A stretch of DNA of 64,000 nt from Acidobacteriota bacterium (GCA_031296105.1 JARLGJ010000038.1:21989-85988), one strand, 5' to 3'; shown: positions 25,424 to 34,270, counted from the first letter of the stretch. Made by a program: numbers and translations. The notes: generated by a model from the letters alone, not told the origin.

Positions 25424-26503
25424 ATGGATACAGCAGTAAAACCGAGCGAAACACCCCTCGCCACCGAAGCCGCCGCCCAGCCGGCCGCCGAGGCGGGCAC
25501 TGCCGCCGTGGCCAAGCCCGGTGAGCAGCCCAAGAGCGATAAGAAACCGGTTCCCGCGCGCCGCGACGACAAGCTGCGGATTTTCTGCGGTACCTCAAAC
25601 CCGGCATTGGCCAAAGAGGTTTGTGATTTTCTCGGGCTTCCCCTGGGGCAGACCTTTCTGACCCAGTTCTCCGACGGTGAAATTTACGTGCAGATTCTGG
25701 AGAACGTGCGTGGCGCGGATGTTTTTGTCATCCAGCCCACCTGCGATCCGGTTTCGCACAACCTGATGCAGTTGCTGCTGATCATCGACGCGCTGAAGCG
25801 CGCCTCGGCGCGCCGCATCACGGTGGTAATGCCTTATTTCGGCTACGCCCGGCAGGACCGCAAGGACAAGCCGCGTGTGCCGATCAGCTCCAAGCTGGTG
25901 GCCGACATTCTGACTACGGCCGGCGCCAACCGCGCGCTGGTGGTCGATCTGCACGCGCCCCAGATTCAGGGCTTCTTTAATATTCCGGTGGACCATCTGT
26001 TTGCTTCGCCGGTGCTGGTGGATCACTTCCGCAAGCGCCAGTTGCCGAACCTGACGGTGGTTTCGCCCGATGCCGGCGGCGTGGAGCGCGCCCGCTTCTT
26101 TGCCAAGAAAATGGACGCCCCGATCGCGATCGTGGACAAGCGCCGCACTGAAATCAATGTCACCGAGGTGATGCACGTAATCGGCGATGTGCGCGACCGC
26201 ACCTGCGTGATTTTGGACGACATTGTGGACACGGCGGGCACGCTGGTGAAGACCGTGCAGGCGCTGCTGGATAACGGTGCCCGTGACGTGTATGCCTGCG
26301 CCTCGCATCCCGTGCTCTCCGGCCCGGCGCTGGAGCGCATCTCGAAATCCAACCTGAAGGAACTGGTGGTGACCAACACCATTCCTTTGACCGAGGCTGG
26401 GCAGAAGGAACCGAAGATCAAGGTGCTCACCATTGCCGGATTGATCGGCCGTGCGATTCAGTCGATCCACGACGAAACCTCGGTGAGCAAGCTGTTTAAC
26501 TAG
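25424..26503 (+). CDS. prs: Ribose-phosphate pyrophosphokinase
   Basis: A 359-residue enzyme making PRPP for nucleotide, His and Trp synthesis. Residues 50-359 match the family (usual length about 315): KLRIFCGTSNPALAKEV, FSDGEIYVQILENVRG, the catalytic loop PYFGYARQDRKDK, DLHAPQIQGFF and the PRPP loop DDIVDTAGT at 265-273. The first ~48 residues are an Ala/Pro/Lys-rich extension with no homology I recognise. The ATG at 25424 follows GGAG closely; no internal start near residue 50 is evident, so the extension is probably real. Confidence 0.95.
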   Translation: MDTAVKPSETPLATEAAAQPAAEAGTAAVAKPGEQPKSDKKPVPARRDDKLRIFCGTSNPALAKEVCDFLGLPLGQTFLTQFSDGEIYVQILENVRGADVFVIQPTCDPVSHNLMQLLLIIDALKRASARRITVVMPYFGYARQDRKDKPRVPISSKLVADILTTAGANRALVVDLHAPQIQGFFNIPVDHLFASPVLVDHFRKRQLPNLTVVSPDAGGVERARFFAKKMDAPIAIVDKRRTEINVTEVMHVIGDVRDRTCVILDDIVDTAGTLVKTVQALLDNGARDVYACASHPVLSGPALERISKSNLKELVVTNTIPLTEAGQKEPKIKVLTIAGLIGRAIQSIHDETSVSKLFN

Positions 26504-26569
26504 TGAACCAGGCTCCGCGCCGCAGGGCGCGCCGGGCCGCAGACGTGAACCCAGACGTAGAAGGAACGG

Positions 26570-27265
26570 ATGATGGCAACCGCAACAGCAGCAAACAGCG
26601 TGGAAGCAAAGCTGCGTGAAGCTTCCGACAAGAATGCCGCGCGCCGCCTGCGCACCACGGGGCTTATCCCCGGCGTGCTCTACGGCGCCAAGAAGGATTC
26701 GCGCGCAATCGCCGTGGATCCCAAACAGATCCTGAAGATCCTTAACTCGGCCTCCGGCCACAACACCATCTTCGACGTCAATCTCGAAGGCGAGCAGGAC
26801 AAGGCCATGGTGGTCGATTGGCAGTACGAGCCCCTGAAGGGCGCGCTGCTGCACGTCGATCTGAAGCGCATTGCCATGGACCAGAAGATGAAGGTCTCGG
26901 TGCCGATTATTGTTACCGGCATTGCCAAGGGCGTTCTGGAAGAGGGCGGCTTGCTCGACCTCGTGCTGCGCGAAATCCAGATCGAGTGCCTGCCTGGCGA
27001 TATTCCGTCCGCCATCACGGTGGATGTTACGGCCCTGGGTATGGGCGACTCCATCCGCGTGGCCGATCTGCCGAAGAGTGCCTCGATCGAATACCTGAAC
27101 GAGGAAGATGTCACCGTGGTGCACGTCACCTACATCCGCGAAGAAGCTGCTCCGGCAGCCGAGGCGGATGCGGCGGCGGCTCCGGCCGAGCCTGAAGTCA
27201 TCAAGAAGGGCAAGACCGAGGTGGAAGCCGACGCGGCTCCGGCCAAGGACGCAAAGAAGAAGTAA
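26570..27265 (+). CDS. rplY: 50S ribosomal protein L25 (general stress protein Ctc type)
   Basis: A 231-residue long-form L25 that binds 5S rRNA. The N-terminal L25 domain contains KLREASDKNAARRLRTTGLIPGVLYG. The C-terminal Ctc beta-domain contains VPIIVTGIAKGVLEEGGLLD and IECLPGDIPSAITVDVTALG. A Lys/Ala/Glu-rich tail of about 40 residues follows. AAGGAA precedes two adjacent ATGs, so the start may be 26570 or 26573. It sits between prs and pth, the classical prs-rplY-pth arrangement. Confidence 0.95.
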   Translation: MMATATAANSVEAKLREASDKNAARRLRTTGLIPGVLYGAKKDSRAIAVDPKQILKILNSASGHNTIFDVNLEGEQDKAMVVDWQYEPLKGALLHVDLKRIAMDQKMKVSVPIIVTGIAKGVLEEGGLLDLVLREIQIECLPGDIPSAITVDVTALGMGDSIRVADLPKSASIEYLNEEDVTVVHVTYIREEAAPAAEADAAAAPAEPEVIKKGKTEVEADAAPAKDAKKK

Positions 27266-27321
27266 CTGCCGTGACGGATTCGGGCTAAACCCGGGTCCGC
27301 GGCGATGGGAAGGGCAAAACG

Positions 27322-27915
27322 GTGAAGCTGATTGTCGGGCTCGGAAACCCGGGCGTCGAATACCAGTTCACACCGCACAACATGGGGTTTCTGGCGATCG
27401 ACCGGATCGCGGAGCAATGCGGGGCCCGGGTGAACAACCGGCACTGCAAGGCGCTCACGGCGAGAACGGAGCTGGAGGGACAAACGGTCCTTCTGGTGAA
27501 GCCGGAAACCTACATGAACCACAGCGGCGAGTCGGTTGGGGAATTGCTGGATCGCTACGAAGCCGATCCAGAAAAGGACCTGATCGTGATGTACGACGAC
27601 TTGGCTTTGCCTTTCGGCTCCATACGGGTGCGCGAGCGCGGTAGCGCCGGCGGGCACAACGGGATGAAGTCCATCATCGCCAGCCTGGGAGGATCGCAGG
27701 AGTTTCTGCGAATCCGGCTGGGGATTGCGCCAGAGCATGAATTGACGAGCGGACGCGATTACGTTCTCTCGCCAATACGCAAGGCGCAGTTGGCCCTGGC
27801 CGACGAGGCCCTGGACATGTGCAGTGAAGCGGTACGAATGATTTTGACGCAGGGTGCGTCAGCCGCCATGAACCGGTTTAACCAGAAGAATCACGAAACC
27901 GGCGGGGCGGAGTAA
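27322..27915 (+). CDS. pth: Peptidyl-tRNA hydrolase
   Basis: A 197-residue enzyme that rescues peptidyl-tRNAs dropped by ribosomes. The GTG start gives the canonical MKLIVGLGNPGVEYQFTPHNMGF, with the catalytic His in the PHN segment. KPETYMNHSGESVG, VMYDDLALPFGSIRVRERGSAGGHNGMKSI and RLGIGAP-like RLGIAPEHELT all match the family. The length is normal. It lies 56 bases after rplY and 38 bases before rpsF. Confidence 0.96.
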   Translation: MKLIVGLGNPGVEYQFTPHNMGFLAIDRIAEQCGARVNNRHCKALTARTELEGQTVLLVKPETYMNHSGESVGELLDRYEADPEKDLIVMYDDLALPFGSIRVRERGSAGGHNGMKSIIASLGGSQEFLRIRLGIAPEHELTSGRDYVLSPIRKAQLALADEALDMCSEAVRMILTQGASAAMNRFNQKNHETGGAE

Positions 27916-27953
27916 GAATTGAGGGCTGGCGCAAGCGGCCCGGGAGAAAACTG

Positions 27954-28430
27954 ATGGATCGCAAATACGAAGTGATGTTCATCCTGCGCCCCGATGCGGC
28001 CGACGAGGATGTAGACCGCCTTCTGCAAACCATGGAGACCAACGTGGCCGCCACCGGTGGCAAGGTGACGGGCTTTGAGCGCATGGGCAAGCGCCGCCTC
28101 GCTTACACGGTCAAGAAGTTCGTGGAAGGCCTGTACATTCTGGCCTTCGTGGAAGGCCCCGGCTCGGTGCTGAAAGAGCTGGAGCGCCGCCTGCGTGTGC
28201 AGGAACTGGTGATCAAGTTCATTACCGTCCGTACGGATGAGGAAGAGAAGCGCCTGGCGAAGGTCAAGAAGCTGCGCGACTCGAAGGTTCGCGGCCAGGG
28301 TACGCAGGGTGCTGCCGCGGCAGCGGCTGCTGCTGCTACCGCCGCCACCGCTGCTGCCGCCACCGCCGCCGCTGCCGAGAGCGCGGAAGCGGCCCCGGCT
28401 CCGGCCGAAGTTCCTCCGGCTACGGTCTAA
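27954..28430 (+). CDS. rpsF: 30S ribosomal protein S6
   Basis: A 158-residue S6. The ferredoxin-like core (about 1-95) holds KYEVMFILRPDAADEDVDRL, GFERMGKRRLAYTVKKFVEGLY and ERRLRVQELVIKFITVRTDE. The tail after about residue 115 is almost pure Ala/Thr/Glu/Pro. E. coli S6 also has a variable acidic tail, but here it is unusually long and Ala-rich. It is the first of the rpsF-rpsR-rplI set. Confidence 0.96.
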   Translation: MDRKYEVMFILRPDAADEDVDRLLQTMETNVAATGGKVTGFERMGKRRLAYTVKKFVEGLYILAFVEGPGSVLKELERRLRVQELVIKFITVRTDEEEKRLAKVKKLRDSKVRGQGTQGAAAAAAAAATAATAAAATAAAAESAEAAPAPAEVPPATV

Positions 28431-28508
28431 TTCTTAATCGCGCCAGCCTCGCAGGAGGCGCGCGCAATGCAAAGTTCCCCGGCGCTCATGGCGCCATGAA
28501 GGAGAGTT

Positions 28509-28862
28509 ATGGCAGACGAGATCACCAAACCCGCAGCTCCGGAGCAGGCAGCGGCCCCCGAGGCCGGTGCGCGTCCCAGCGGTCCCCGCCCCGGCGGCCG
28601 TCCCGGCCAGCGTCCTGGCGGCTCTGGCCGCGATGGCGGCCGCAAGTTCTTCCGGCGCAAGAAGGTCTGCAAGTTCTGCACCGAGAAGATCGACAACATC
28701 AACTACAAGGACGTGCGTCTGCTTTCGGGTTTTGTGGCCGAAAGCGGCAAGATCGTTCCGCGCCGCCTCACCGGAGTTTGCACTCCGCACCAGCGCCGCG
28801 TCACCGAGGCCATCAAGCAGGCGCGCAATATTGCCCTGCTGCCGTTCGCGGCCGGCCACTAA
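28509..28862 (+). CDS. rpsR: 30S ribosomal protein S18
   Basis: A 117-residue S18. The first ~40 residues are a Pro/Gly/Arg-rich extension; the core begins at [12 protein letters not shown] and continues through [26 protein letters not shown] and ARNIALLPF. The Cys residues in CKFC and GVC make this look like the zinc-binding (C+) form of S18. GGAG lies close ahead of the ATG. It sits 78 bases after rpsF and 22 before rplI. Confidence 0.96.
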   Translation: MADEITKPAAPEQAAAPEAGARPSGPRPGGRPGQRPGGSGRDGGRKFFRRKKVCKFCTEKIDNINYKDVRLLSGFVAESGKIVPRRLTGVCTPHQRRVTEAIKQARNIALLPFAAGH

Positions 28863-28884
28863 ACTCACGGAGAGGGATACAGTC

Positions 28885-29355
28885 ATGGAAGTCATTCTGA
28901 AAGAGGATGTGGCCAAGCTGGGCGCCCGCGGCGAAGTTGTTACCGTGGCCGAAGGCTATGGTCGCAACTACCTGCTGCCGAAGAAGCTGGCGGTAAAGGC
29001 CACTGCGGCCAACAAGGCCGTCATCGAGCAGATGAAGGCCGCCGCGGCGCGCAAGACCACCAAGGAAAAGGCGGACGCCGAATTGCTCGCAAAGCAGTTC
29101 GAAGGTGTCAGCCTGCTGTTTACCCGTAAGGCCGGTGAGAACGACGCGCTGTTCGGTTCGGTTACTTCGGCCGACATCACGCACGAGCTGGAAGGCCGTG
29201 GGTTCAATGTGGATCGCCGCAAGATCGAACTGGAGCAGCCCCTCAAGGCGCTGGGCGAGTTCGAAGTGCCGCTCAAGCTCCACAAGGACGTCATCGTCCA
29301 CATCAAAGTTGCCGTGACCAAAGAAGCCTCGGAAGAAACGCCCGCGGCGGAGTAA
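28885..29355 (+). CDS. rplI: 50S ribosomal protein L9
   Basis: A 156-residue L9. The N-domain is MEVILKEDVAKLGARGEVVTVAEGYGRNYLLPKKLA, then a long connecting helix rich in Lys and Ala (about 40-75) and a C-domain with LFGSVTSADI and VPLKLHKDVIVHIKV. The frame is open far upstream through rpsR in another frame, but the ATG at 28885 after AGAGGG gives the exact L9 start. It closes the ribosomal run before a terminator. Confidence 0.96.
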   Translation: MEVILKEDVAKLGARGEVVTVAEGYGRNYLLPKKLAVKATAANKAVIEQMKAAAARKTTKEKADAELLAKQFEGVSLLFTRKAGENDALFGSVTSADITHELEGRGFNVDRRKIELEQPLKALGEFEVPLKLHKDVIVHIKVAVTKEASEETPAAE

Positions 29356-29382
29356 TCTTGATCCAGCAATCGGTTTATCCGG

Positions 29383-29415
29383 AAGGCCGGCGCCGCGTGC
29401 GCTGGCCTTTCTTTT
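29383..29415 (+). terminator. Intrinsic terminator after rplI
   Basis: An 11-position stem (29383-29393 with 29399-29409, one mismatch-like pair) runs into TCTTTTC. It closes the prs-rplY-pth-rpsF-rpsR-rplI group. Confidence 0.88.
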
Positions 29416-29539
29416 CTTTATTTTGAACTGCAAAATAGATTGCTAACGGACGCGCTTCTTTTCCGTCCAACTCCGTGTAAGGCGAGCCCTGCCAAGGGGC
29501 AGGCGGAGCGGACAGAGGAGCGGTCCCCGGGAGAGAACG

Positions 29540-30133
29540 GTGGGGCAAGGCTCCAGTCAGGTGAATGACGCCGAACTGATCCGCGCGGCGCAGCAGGGTG
29601 ACAAGGCTGCGTTCGAGGAACTGGTGCGGCAGTACGATCAGCCGGTGCTCCGGCTGGCGCTTCACCTGACCGGCAATGAGGCAGAGGCGCAGGACATCTA
29701 TCAGGAAGCATTCCTCAAGGTGTACCGCAACCTCACCGGTTTCCGCTTCGAGTGTTCTTTCTATACTTGGATTTACCGCATCGTCAGCAACCTGTGCATG
29801 GATCATCTGCGGCGCAGGCAGGTGCGCAAGGAGGATTCTCCGGTACGCACTGACGAAGACGGCACGGAGGTCAATCTGCTGGACCAGGTTGCCGACGACC
29901 GCGCCGGCGCCAGTCCGGAACAGGATCTGATGCGGCGCGAGCTGGGCAAGCGGATTGCGAAGGCCCTTACGGTGCTCAATCCGCGGGAACGCATGGTTTT
30001 TGAGATGAAGCACTACCAGGGTCTTAAGCTGCGCACCATTGGCGAGGCCCTGAACACAACGGAAGAGACGGCCAAGAACACTCTCTTCCGCGCCACGCAG
30101 AAGTTACGGGCGGCGCTGGCCGATTTGAAGTAG
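29540..30133 (+). CDS. ECF-family RNA polymerase sigma factor
   Basis: A 197-residue sigma factor of the RpoE class. Region 2 (about 10-85) has FEELVRQYDQPVLRLALHL, the core-binding AQDIYQEAFLKVYRNL and the FECSFYTWIYRIVSNLCMDHLRRR motif. Region 4 (about 135-195) has LNPRERMVFEMKHYQGLKLRTIGEALNTTEETAKNTLFRATQKL. The GTG start is chosen because the upstream stretch has no ATG and GGGAGAG lies ahead. It is followed by an anti-sigma gene and a DUF4097 gene in one operon, so it likely controls an envelope response. Confidence 0.94.
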   Translation: MGQGSSQVNDAELIRAAQQGDKAAFEELVRQYDQPVLRLALHLTGNEAEAQDIYQEAFLKVYRNLTGFRFECSFYTWIYRIVSNLCMDHLRRRQVRKEDSPVRTDEDGTEVNLLDQVADDRAGASPEQDLMRRELGKRIAKALTVLNPRERMVFEMKHYQGLKLRTIGEALNTTEETAKNTLFRATQKLRAALADLK

Positions 30134-30186
30134 CGGCGAGTCCGCGGCAGGCAGCAACGGCGAACCTTCGCCGGCAGGTGAGCGTT

Positions 30187-31098
30187 ATGAATTGCGATTG
30201 GGTGCGGGACAATATCGCGCTGTATCTCTACCAGGAACTGGGCGACGACGCGCGTCATGAACTGGAGGGCCATGTGGCCCGCTGTGCTGAATGCGCCGCC
30301 GAGTTGGATGAGCTGCGCCGCCTGCATGCGGCCATGAATGCCGCTCCGCAGTTTGAGGTCACACCCAATCTGCTGGCCTCTTCGCGTCTGCGCCTTTCGG
30401 CTGCCCTGGCGGAAGAACCCGCGCGCCGCGCGTGGCGCTGGGCGCTCGACCCCTTGGCGCTGATGCGTCAATTGCGTTTCTCTCCTGCCCTGGCGGCCGT
30501 GCTCCTGATGGTGGGCTTCGGCGGCGGCGCAGGCATTACCTACCGCATGATGGCCGCGCGCGGCGAGGTGGCCAACACGCAGGAGGCCTCCATCGCCGGC
30601 ATTCGCAACATTGTGCAGGAGCCTGGCACGAATCGCGTCCGCATCGATTACGAGCGCGCCCTGCCGGAGACGGTGCAAGGTTCCGTCAGCGATCCTCAAA
30701 TTCAAGCGCTGCTGGTGATGGCCTCGCGCAGCACCGCCAATTCCGGCCTGCGCATGGACTCCGTGGCTCTGTTGCGGCAGCAGCCGGATGATCCCGCGGT
30801 ACGCGAGAGCCTGGTGTTTTCGCTGCGTTCGGACAGCAATCCCGGTGTGCGCCTGAAGGCCGAAGAAGCGCTGGCGCCGATGGTGAAGGATGACCTGCGC
30901 GTGCGCAATGCCATGGTGGAGGCGCTCCTGAACGACAGCAATCCCGGTGTGCGTTCCGGGGCGCTGAAAGCCTTGTCCAGCGTCCCCGGCGATACCGGCG
31001 TGCAGCAGGCGCTGCAGCAACTGGCCAAGGAAGATCCCAACGAGTACATTCGTCAAGAATCGTCGCACATCCTGGCCATGGAGAAGAGCTCCCGCTAA
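30187..31098 (+). CDS. Anti-sigma factor with zinc finger, one span and HEAT-repeat periplasmic domain
   Basis: A 303-residue protein. The N-terminal zf-HC2 motif H29-x3-C33-x2-C36 is the ZAS signature that holds an ECF sigma factor. One transmembrane segment lies at about 99-117. The outer part has HEAT-like repeats (LRSDSNPGVRLKAEEAL, LLNDSNPGVRSGALKAL). ZAS factors usually carry short or unrelated sensor domains, so a HEAT scaffold is notable. The ATG at 30187 has AGGTGAG ahead; a GTG at 30178 is an alternative. The stop codon touches the next ATG. Confidence 0.9.
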   Translation: MNCDWVRDNIALYLYQELGDDARHELEGHVARCAECAAELDELRRLHAAMNAAPQFEVTPNLLASSRLRLSAALAEEPARRAWRWALDPLALMRQLRFSPALAAVLLMVGFGGGAGITYRMMAARGEVANTQEASIAGIRNIVQEPGTNRVRIDYERALPETVQGSVSDPQIQALLVMASRSTANSGLRMDSVALLRQQPDDPAVRESLVFSLRSDSNPGVRLKAEEALAPMVKDDLRVRNAMVEALLNDSNPGVRSGALKALSSVPGDTGVQQALQQLAKEDPNEYIRQESSHILAMEKSSR

Positions 31099-32304
31099 AT
31101 GAATCCCAGCGTGAAGCACATTCGAGGTGCGGTGGCAGCGGTGCTGCTGTTGGCGGCGCTGGCCCTGCCGTGCCTGGCGGGCGTAAAGCGTGAGATGAAT
31201 GTAACGCGCGAAGGCTCGGGCTGGGTGCAGGAAACCGCCGGCCCGCTGGCCGGACGCAAGGCCCTGCAAGTCAATCACTTCATCGGCAGCGTGCAGATCG
31301 TCACCGGGGCCAAGTCTGCCGGATACCGCCTGCGCCTGCATTCGCCGGAAACGGACGAACAGGCGGCGCGGCGCGATTTTGCGGACTATCGCTTCAACAT
31401 TGCACGCACCCGCGAAGCGGATACTCTGCAGCCGAACAATGCACTCGATCTCAAACTGCGCGCCGAACTCATCGTGCAGATTCCCGCGTCGGTCGAGCAG
31501 GTGCATGTGGATACTCTCGGCGGCAAGGTTACCGTGCACGGCCATGTCCGGCATCTCGACCTTCGGGCGCATGGCGGCGACATCGAGCTGGATGAGGCTG
31601 ACCTGCTACATGCCATCGCCGTCGGCGGCTCCGTCACGGTAAACCGCAGTCTGGGAGATTCCTACATCCGCAGCGAGGGCGGAGAGATTCGCGTGGAAGC
31701 CTCCATGGGCGAGCTGCAGATTGCCTCGCTCGGCGGCAATATTCATCTGAACACCATCGCCAATGGGCGAGTGGAATCCGGCGGCGGCAACATCGACATC
31801 ACACACTGTGACGGCGCGCTGCTCGTACGCAACCGTGGGGGCGGCAACATCAACCTCGGCGAGATGGACGGCGACGTTCAGGCGGAGACCGGCGGTGGCA
31901 GCATTCGCATCGGCGTGGCCCACGGCATGGTGGCCGTCAGCACCGCCATGGGAGACATCGAGATCTGGAAGCTGTCGCAGGGCGCCATCGCCCACACCGG
32001 CATGGGCAGCATCACCGCGGAGTTCATCGCTCCCCGGGCCGCCATGCGCAAGTCGGAGCTGGTCACCTCGATGGGCAACATCGTGGTGTACTTCAACGCC
32101 AACAGTGGGGCGAATGTCCGGGCCATCACCGGCGCCAGTCCCAGCAAGCGCATCGTCAACGAATTTCCCGAACTGCGTCTGGCCAATGGAATGGCGCAGT
32201 ACGGACCGCGCAGCATTTTTGCCGAGGGCACCATTCACGGCGGCGGAGCGGACCTGTTCCTGCGCACCATGGTGGGGCAAATCGAATTGCGCAACGCGCG
32301 TTAA
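31099..32304 (+). CDS. DUF4097-like beta-repeat exported protein
   Basis: A 401-residue protein with a signal peptide (hydrophobic 10-26, then CLAG). A putative cleavage or lipidation Cys lies at PCLAG, but the lipobox is weak. The rest is a series of short beta strands with repeating GG turns, such as THGGDIELDE-like, SEGGEIRVEA, SLGGNIHLNT and SGGGNIDITH. This is the DUF4097 putative-adhesin pattern, a right-handed beta-helix-like domain. The start codon directly follows the anti-sigma stop (TAAATG). In known ECF operons such proteins are envelope-stress targets or sensors; that role is inference here. Confidence 0.85.
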   Translation: MNPSVKHIRGAVAAVLLLAALALPCLAGVKREMNVTREGSGWVQETAGPLAGRKALQVNHFIGSVQIVTGAKSAGYRLRLHSPETDEQAARRDFADYRFNIARTREADTLQPNNALDLKLRAELIVQIPASVEQVHVDTLGGKVTVHGHVRHLDLRAHGGDIELDEADLLHAIAVGGSVTVNRSLGDSYIRSEGGEIRVEASMGELQIASLGGNIHLNTIANGRVESGGGNIDITHCDGALLVRNRGGGNINLGEMDGDVQAETGGGSIRIGVAHGMVAVSTAMGDIEIWKLSQGAIAHTGMGSITAEFIAPRAAMRKSELVTSMGNIVVYFNANSGANVRAITGASPSKRIVNEFPELRLANGMAQYGPRSIFAEGTIHGGGADLFLRTMVGQIELRNAR

Positions 32305-32325
32305 CCGCGTCGCGGCACCGTCCTG

Positions 32326-32775
32326 TTAGTCGTCATCCTCGCGCGGGCTACCTCCCCGCGCAGGCTCAGATACATTCAATTCAAACTTCGTGTGCTGCCG
32401 CCAGCTTCCTTTTTCTCCAATCAACTCCACCTGCCAATGTCCGGTGGGCGCCAACCAGGTTTCCGCCTCGTAGCGTCCGGGCGATTTTTCCTGCAGCACC
32501 ATGGCGCGATCCGGATGGTCCGGCGACGAACAATGCGCGGTCAGCCGCAATCCCTCCACCGGTTGATTTTCGCCGCGCACCACGGCGGCCTGCATTGTGA
32601 AAGGTTCGAATGCAGCAGGGGTTTCCGGAATGGTGTGAAAGTAAAAGGTGGCCGGCTGCACCTGCTGGCGCAGGTCGCGGAAAAATGCCTGGCCGTCGGG
32701 CAGGGCGCCGCGATAGAACCATGCAGCGGAAAGTACAACTCCCAGCGCCACGAGCGCCGGAAAACGAGTGCGCAT
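32326..32775 (-). CDS. YtkA/FixH-like small exported protein
   Basis: About 149 residues: an N-terminal signal-anchor (FPALVALGVVLSAAWFY), then one Ig-like beta domain with FEPFTMQAAVV, ENQPVEGLRLTAH and the APTGHWQVELIGEKG motif. This is the YtkA/FixH fold. The tail is acidic (REDDD). The ATG at 32775 lies after the stop of the upstream gene; a TTG at 32814 would overlap it. It is the last gene of a three-gene operon behind a CDF metal exporter, so a metal-related envelope role is inferred. Confidence 0.75.
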   Translation of the reverse strand: MRTRFPALVALGVVLSAAWFYRGALPDGQAFFRDLRQQVQPATFYFHTIPETPAAFEPFTMQAAVVRGENQPVEGLRLTAHCSSPDHPDRAMVLQEKSPGRYEAETWLAPTGHWQVELIGEKGSWRQHTKFELNVSEPARGGSPREDDD

Positions 32776-32794
32776 CAAGTGTCTCTTAAAGTGG

Positions 32795-33217
32795 CTAGTT
32801 GCCGACTTCGACAATCAACCGCAACTGCTTGATCTTATCTCCCTTGCTGGCCGTCAGGCTGGCGTCCCACACGCCAGGCATCTCCAGCGTTACGGGGGCT
32901 TCATAATCGCCATTGCCACGCTCATCAAAGGTGACCTCTGTCGTCTGGCTCATGCCGTTCATGGAGAGACTTCCCTTTAGATTAACGCCCGTGGCCGGCT
33001 CGCCCGCGGCGTCCACCACGTGAACTTTCAGGATGAAGCTGCCATTGGCCTTGGGCCACTGCGGATCGGTGGTCATCGTCATGCGGAAGGGATTCAAACG
33101 GTCGCGCGTGCCCACGATCAGCGATGTCGGGTTGGGCGGCAGGTCACTGGATTTACAGGCAGGCATGAAGGCCAGCAGAGCTAGTATGGTGGCAACGGCA
33201 ATGCGACGCAGGCGCAT
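32795..33217 (-). CDS. YtkA/FixH-like lipoprotein
   Basis: A 140-residue predicted lipoprotein: hydrophobic leader, then MPAC with Cys21 followed by KSSD. The mature part is an Ig-like domain with NGSFILKVHVVDAAGEPATGVNL, GDYEAPVTLEMPGVWDASLTA and a closing LIVEVGN strand, similar to the downstream product. YtkA-like domains are often coded near copper or zinc transport genes. It starts nine bases after the CDF gene stop, so the two are co-transcribed. Confidence 0.8.
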   Translation of the reverse strand: MRLRRIAVATILALLAFMPACKSSDLPPNPTSLIVGTRDRLNPFRMTMTTDPQWPKANGSFILKVHVVDAAGEPATGVNLKGSLSMNGMSQTTEVTFDERGNGDYEAPVTLEMPGVWDASLTASKGDKIKQLRLIVEVGN

Positions 33218-33226
33218 GGGGCCTCC

Positions 33227-34189
33227 TCAGTGCGGCAACTCTTCCGGATGATGATGGTAGTGCTCGTTCGCAGGTTGCGCGCAGGTGCAGCCATTCGACA
33301 ATTCGCAGTTCTCCGCGCTTTCAAACTGAATTGTTGTGTGGCGAATGCCGTGCCGCTCCGCCAGCATGGCGCGCAGGGCCTCCAGAATGGCCGCGCTCGC
33401 CGAGGGCGGAATGTCGTCGATCGTTACGTGCGAGCTGAGCGCGTGGGTGTCGCTGCCGATGCTCCAGATGTGCAGATCGTGCAGGTCCAGTACGCCCGGC
33501 ACGCGGCGCAGGTCGGCGTCCACCGTTGCCAGATCCATACCCTCGGGCAGGCCCTCCAGAAGAATGTTCAGGCTCTCGCGTACGATGCTGACGGAGGACC
33601 ACAGCACGAGGGCGGAAATCAGCACGGAAAGCGCGGGATCGATCCACTGCTGCCCGGTGCGCAGAATCAGCCATCCGCCCACGATCACCATGGCCGTGGA
33701 GAGCGTGTCGCCGATTTCATGCACCAGCACCGAGCGCACGTTCAAGTCGTGCGAGCCCTTCAGCAGCATCAGCGTGATGGCGCCATTCAGCACCACCCCC
33801 GCGGCCGACACCCACATCATCAGCCCGGCTTCAACCGCCTCAGGATGGCGGAAGCGCACGAAGGCCGAGTAGAAGATGGCGAGGGCAACCAGGATCAGCC
33901 CGGCGGCGTTCATAAATGCTGTCAACACACCGGCCCGCCGCCAGCCGTAGGTCTTGGTAGCGGTCGCCGGACGCTCGCTGAGATAAGCCGCCACCCAGGA
34001 GAGCAGCAGGGCAAGGAAGTCCGAGGCGTTGTGCCCGGCCTCGGAGAGCAGCGCCAGACTGTGCGCCTTGGCTCCGGCTACCACCAGCAGCACAATGTAG
34101 GCGAGCGTAAGCAGCAGCGCCACCCGCAGCCTGCTGGCGGTCATGGCTCCGTGTGAATGTTCGTGGTCGTGCCCGGCGTGCAGGTGCAT
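33227..34189 (-). CDS. Cation diffusion facilitator (zinc-type exporter)
   Basis: A 320-residue CDF transporter moving divalent metal out of the cytosol in exchange for protons. A His-rich N-terminus (HLHAGHDHEHSHG) precedes six spans. The metal site is visible as H53-x3-D57 (SEAGHNASDF) in span 2 and H157-x3-D161 (VHEIGDTLST) in span 5, the HD-HD pattern of zinc/cadmium CzcD-type proteins. The cytosolic C-domain has DLHDLHIWSIGSDTHALSSHV, and a final His-rich tail (NEHYHHHPEELPH) may buffer metal. It heads the operon with two YtkA-like genes. Confidence 0.95.
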   Translation of the reverse strand: MHLHAGHDHEHSHGAMTASRLRVALLLTLAYIVLLVVAGAKAHSLALLSEAGHNASDFLALLLSWVAAYLSERPATATKTYGWRRAGVLTAFMNAAGLILVALAIFYSAFVRFRHPEAVEAGLMMWVSAAGVVLNGAITLMLLKGSHDLNVRSVLVHEIGDTLSTAMVIVGGWLILRTGQQWIDPALSVLISALVLWSSVSIVRESLNILLEGLPEGMDLATVDADLRRVPGVLDLHDLHIWSIGSDTHALSSHVTIDDIPPSASAAILEALRAMLAERHGIRHTTIQFESAENCELSNGCTCAQPANEHYHHHPEELPH

Positions 34190-34270
34190 ACAGCGAGTTT
34201 AAAGCGGCGCAGGAATGGCAGCAAGGCATTGGCCTCGGGGTGGCCACCATTGGTAATCGTGGGGGAACTT

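Noticed and set aside
25595..27124. A 509-codon minus-strand open frame
   Set aside because: Antisense to prs and rplY, both firmly identified; no protein family features.
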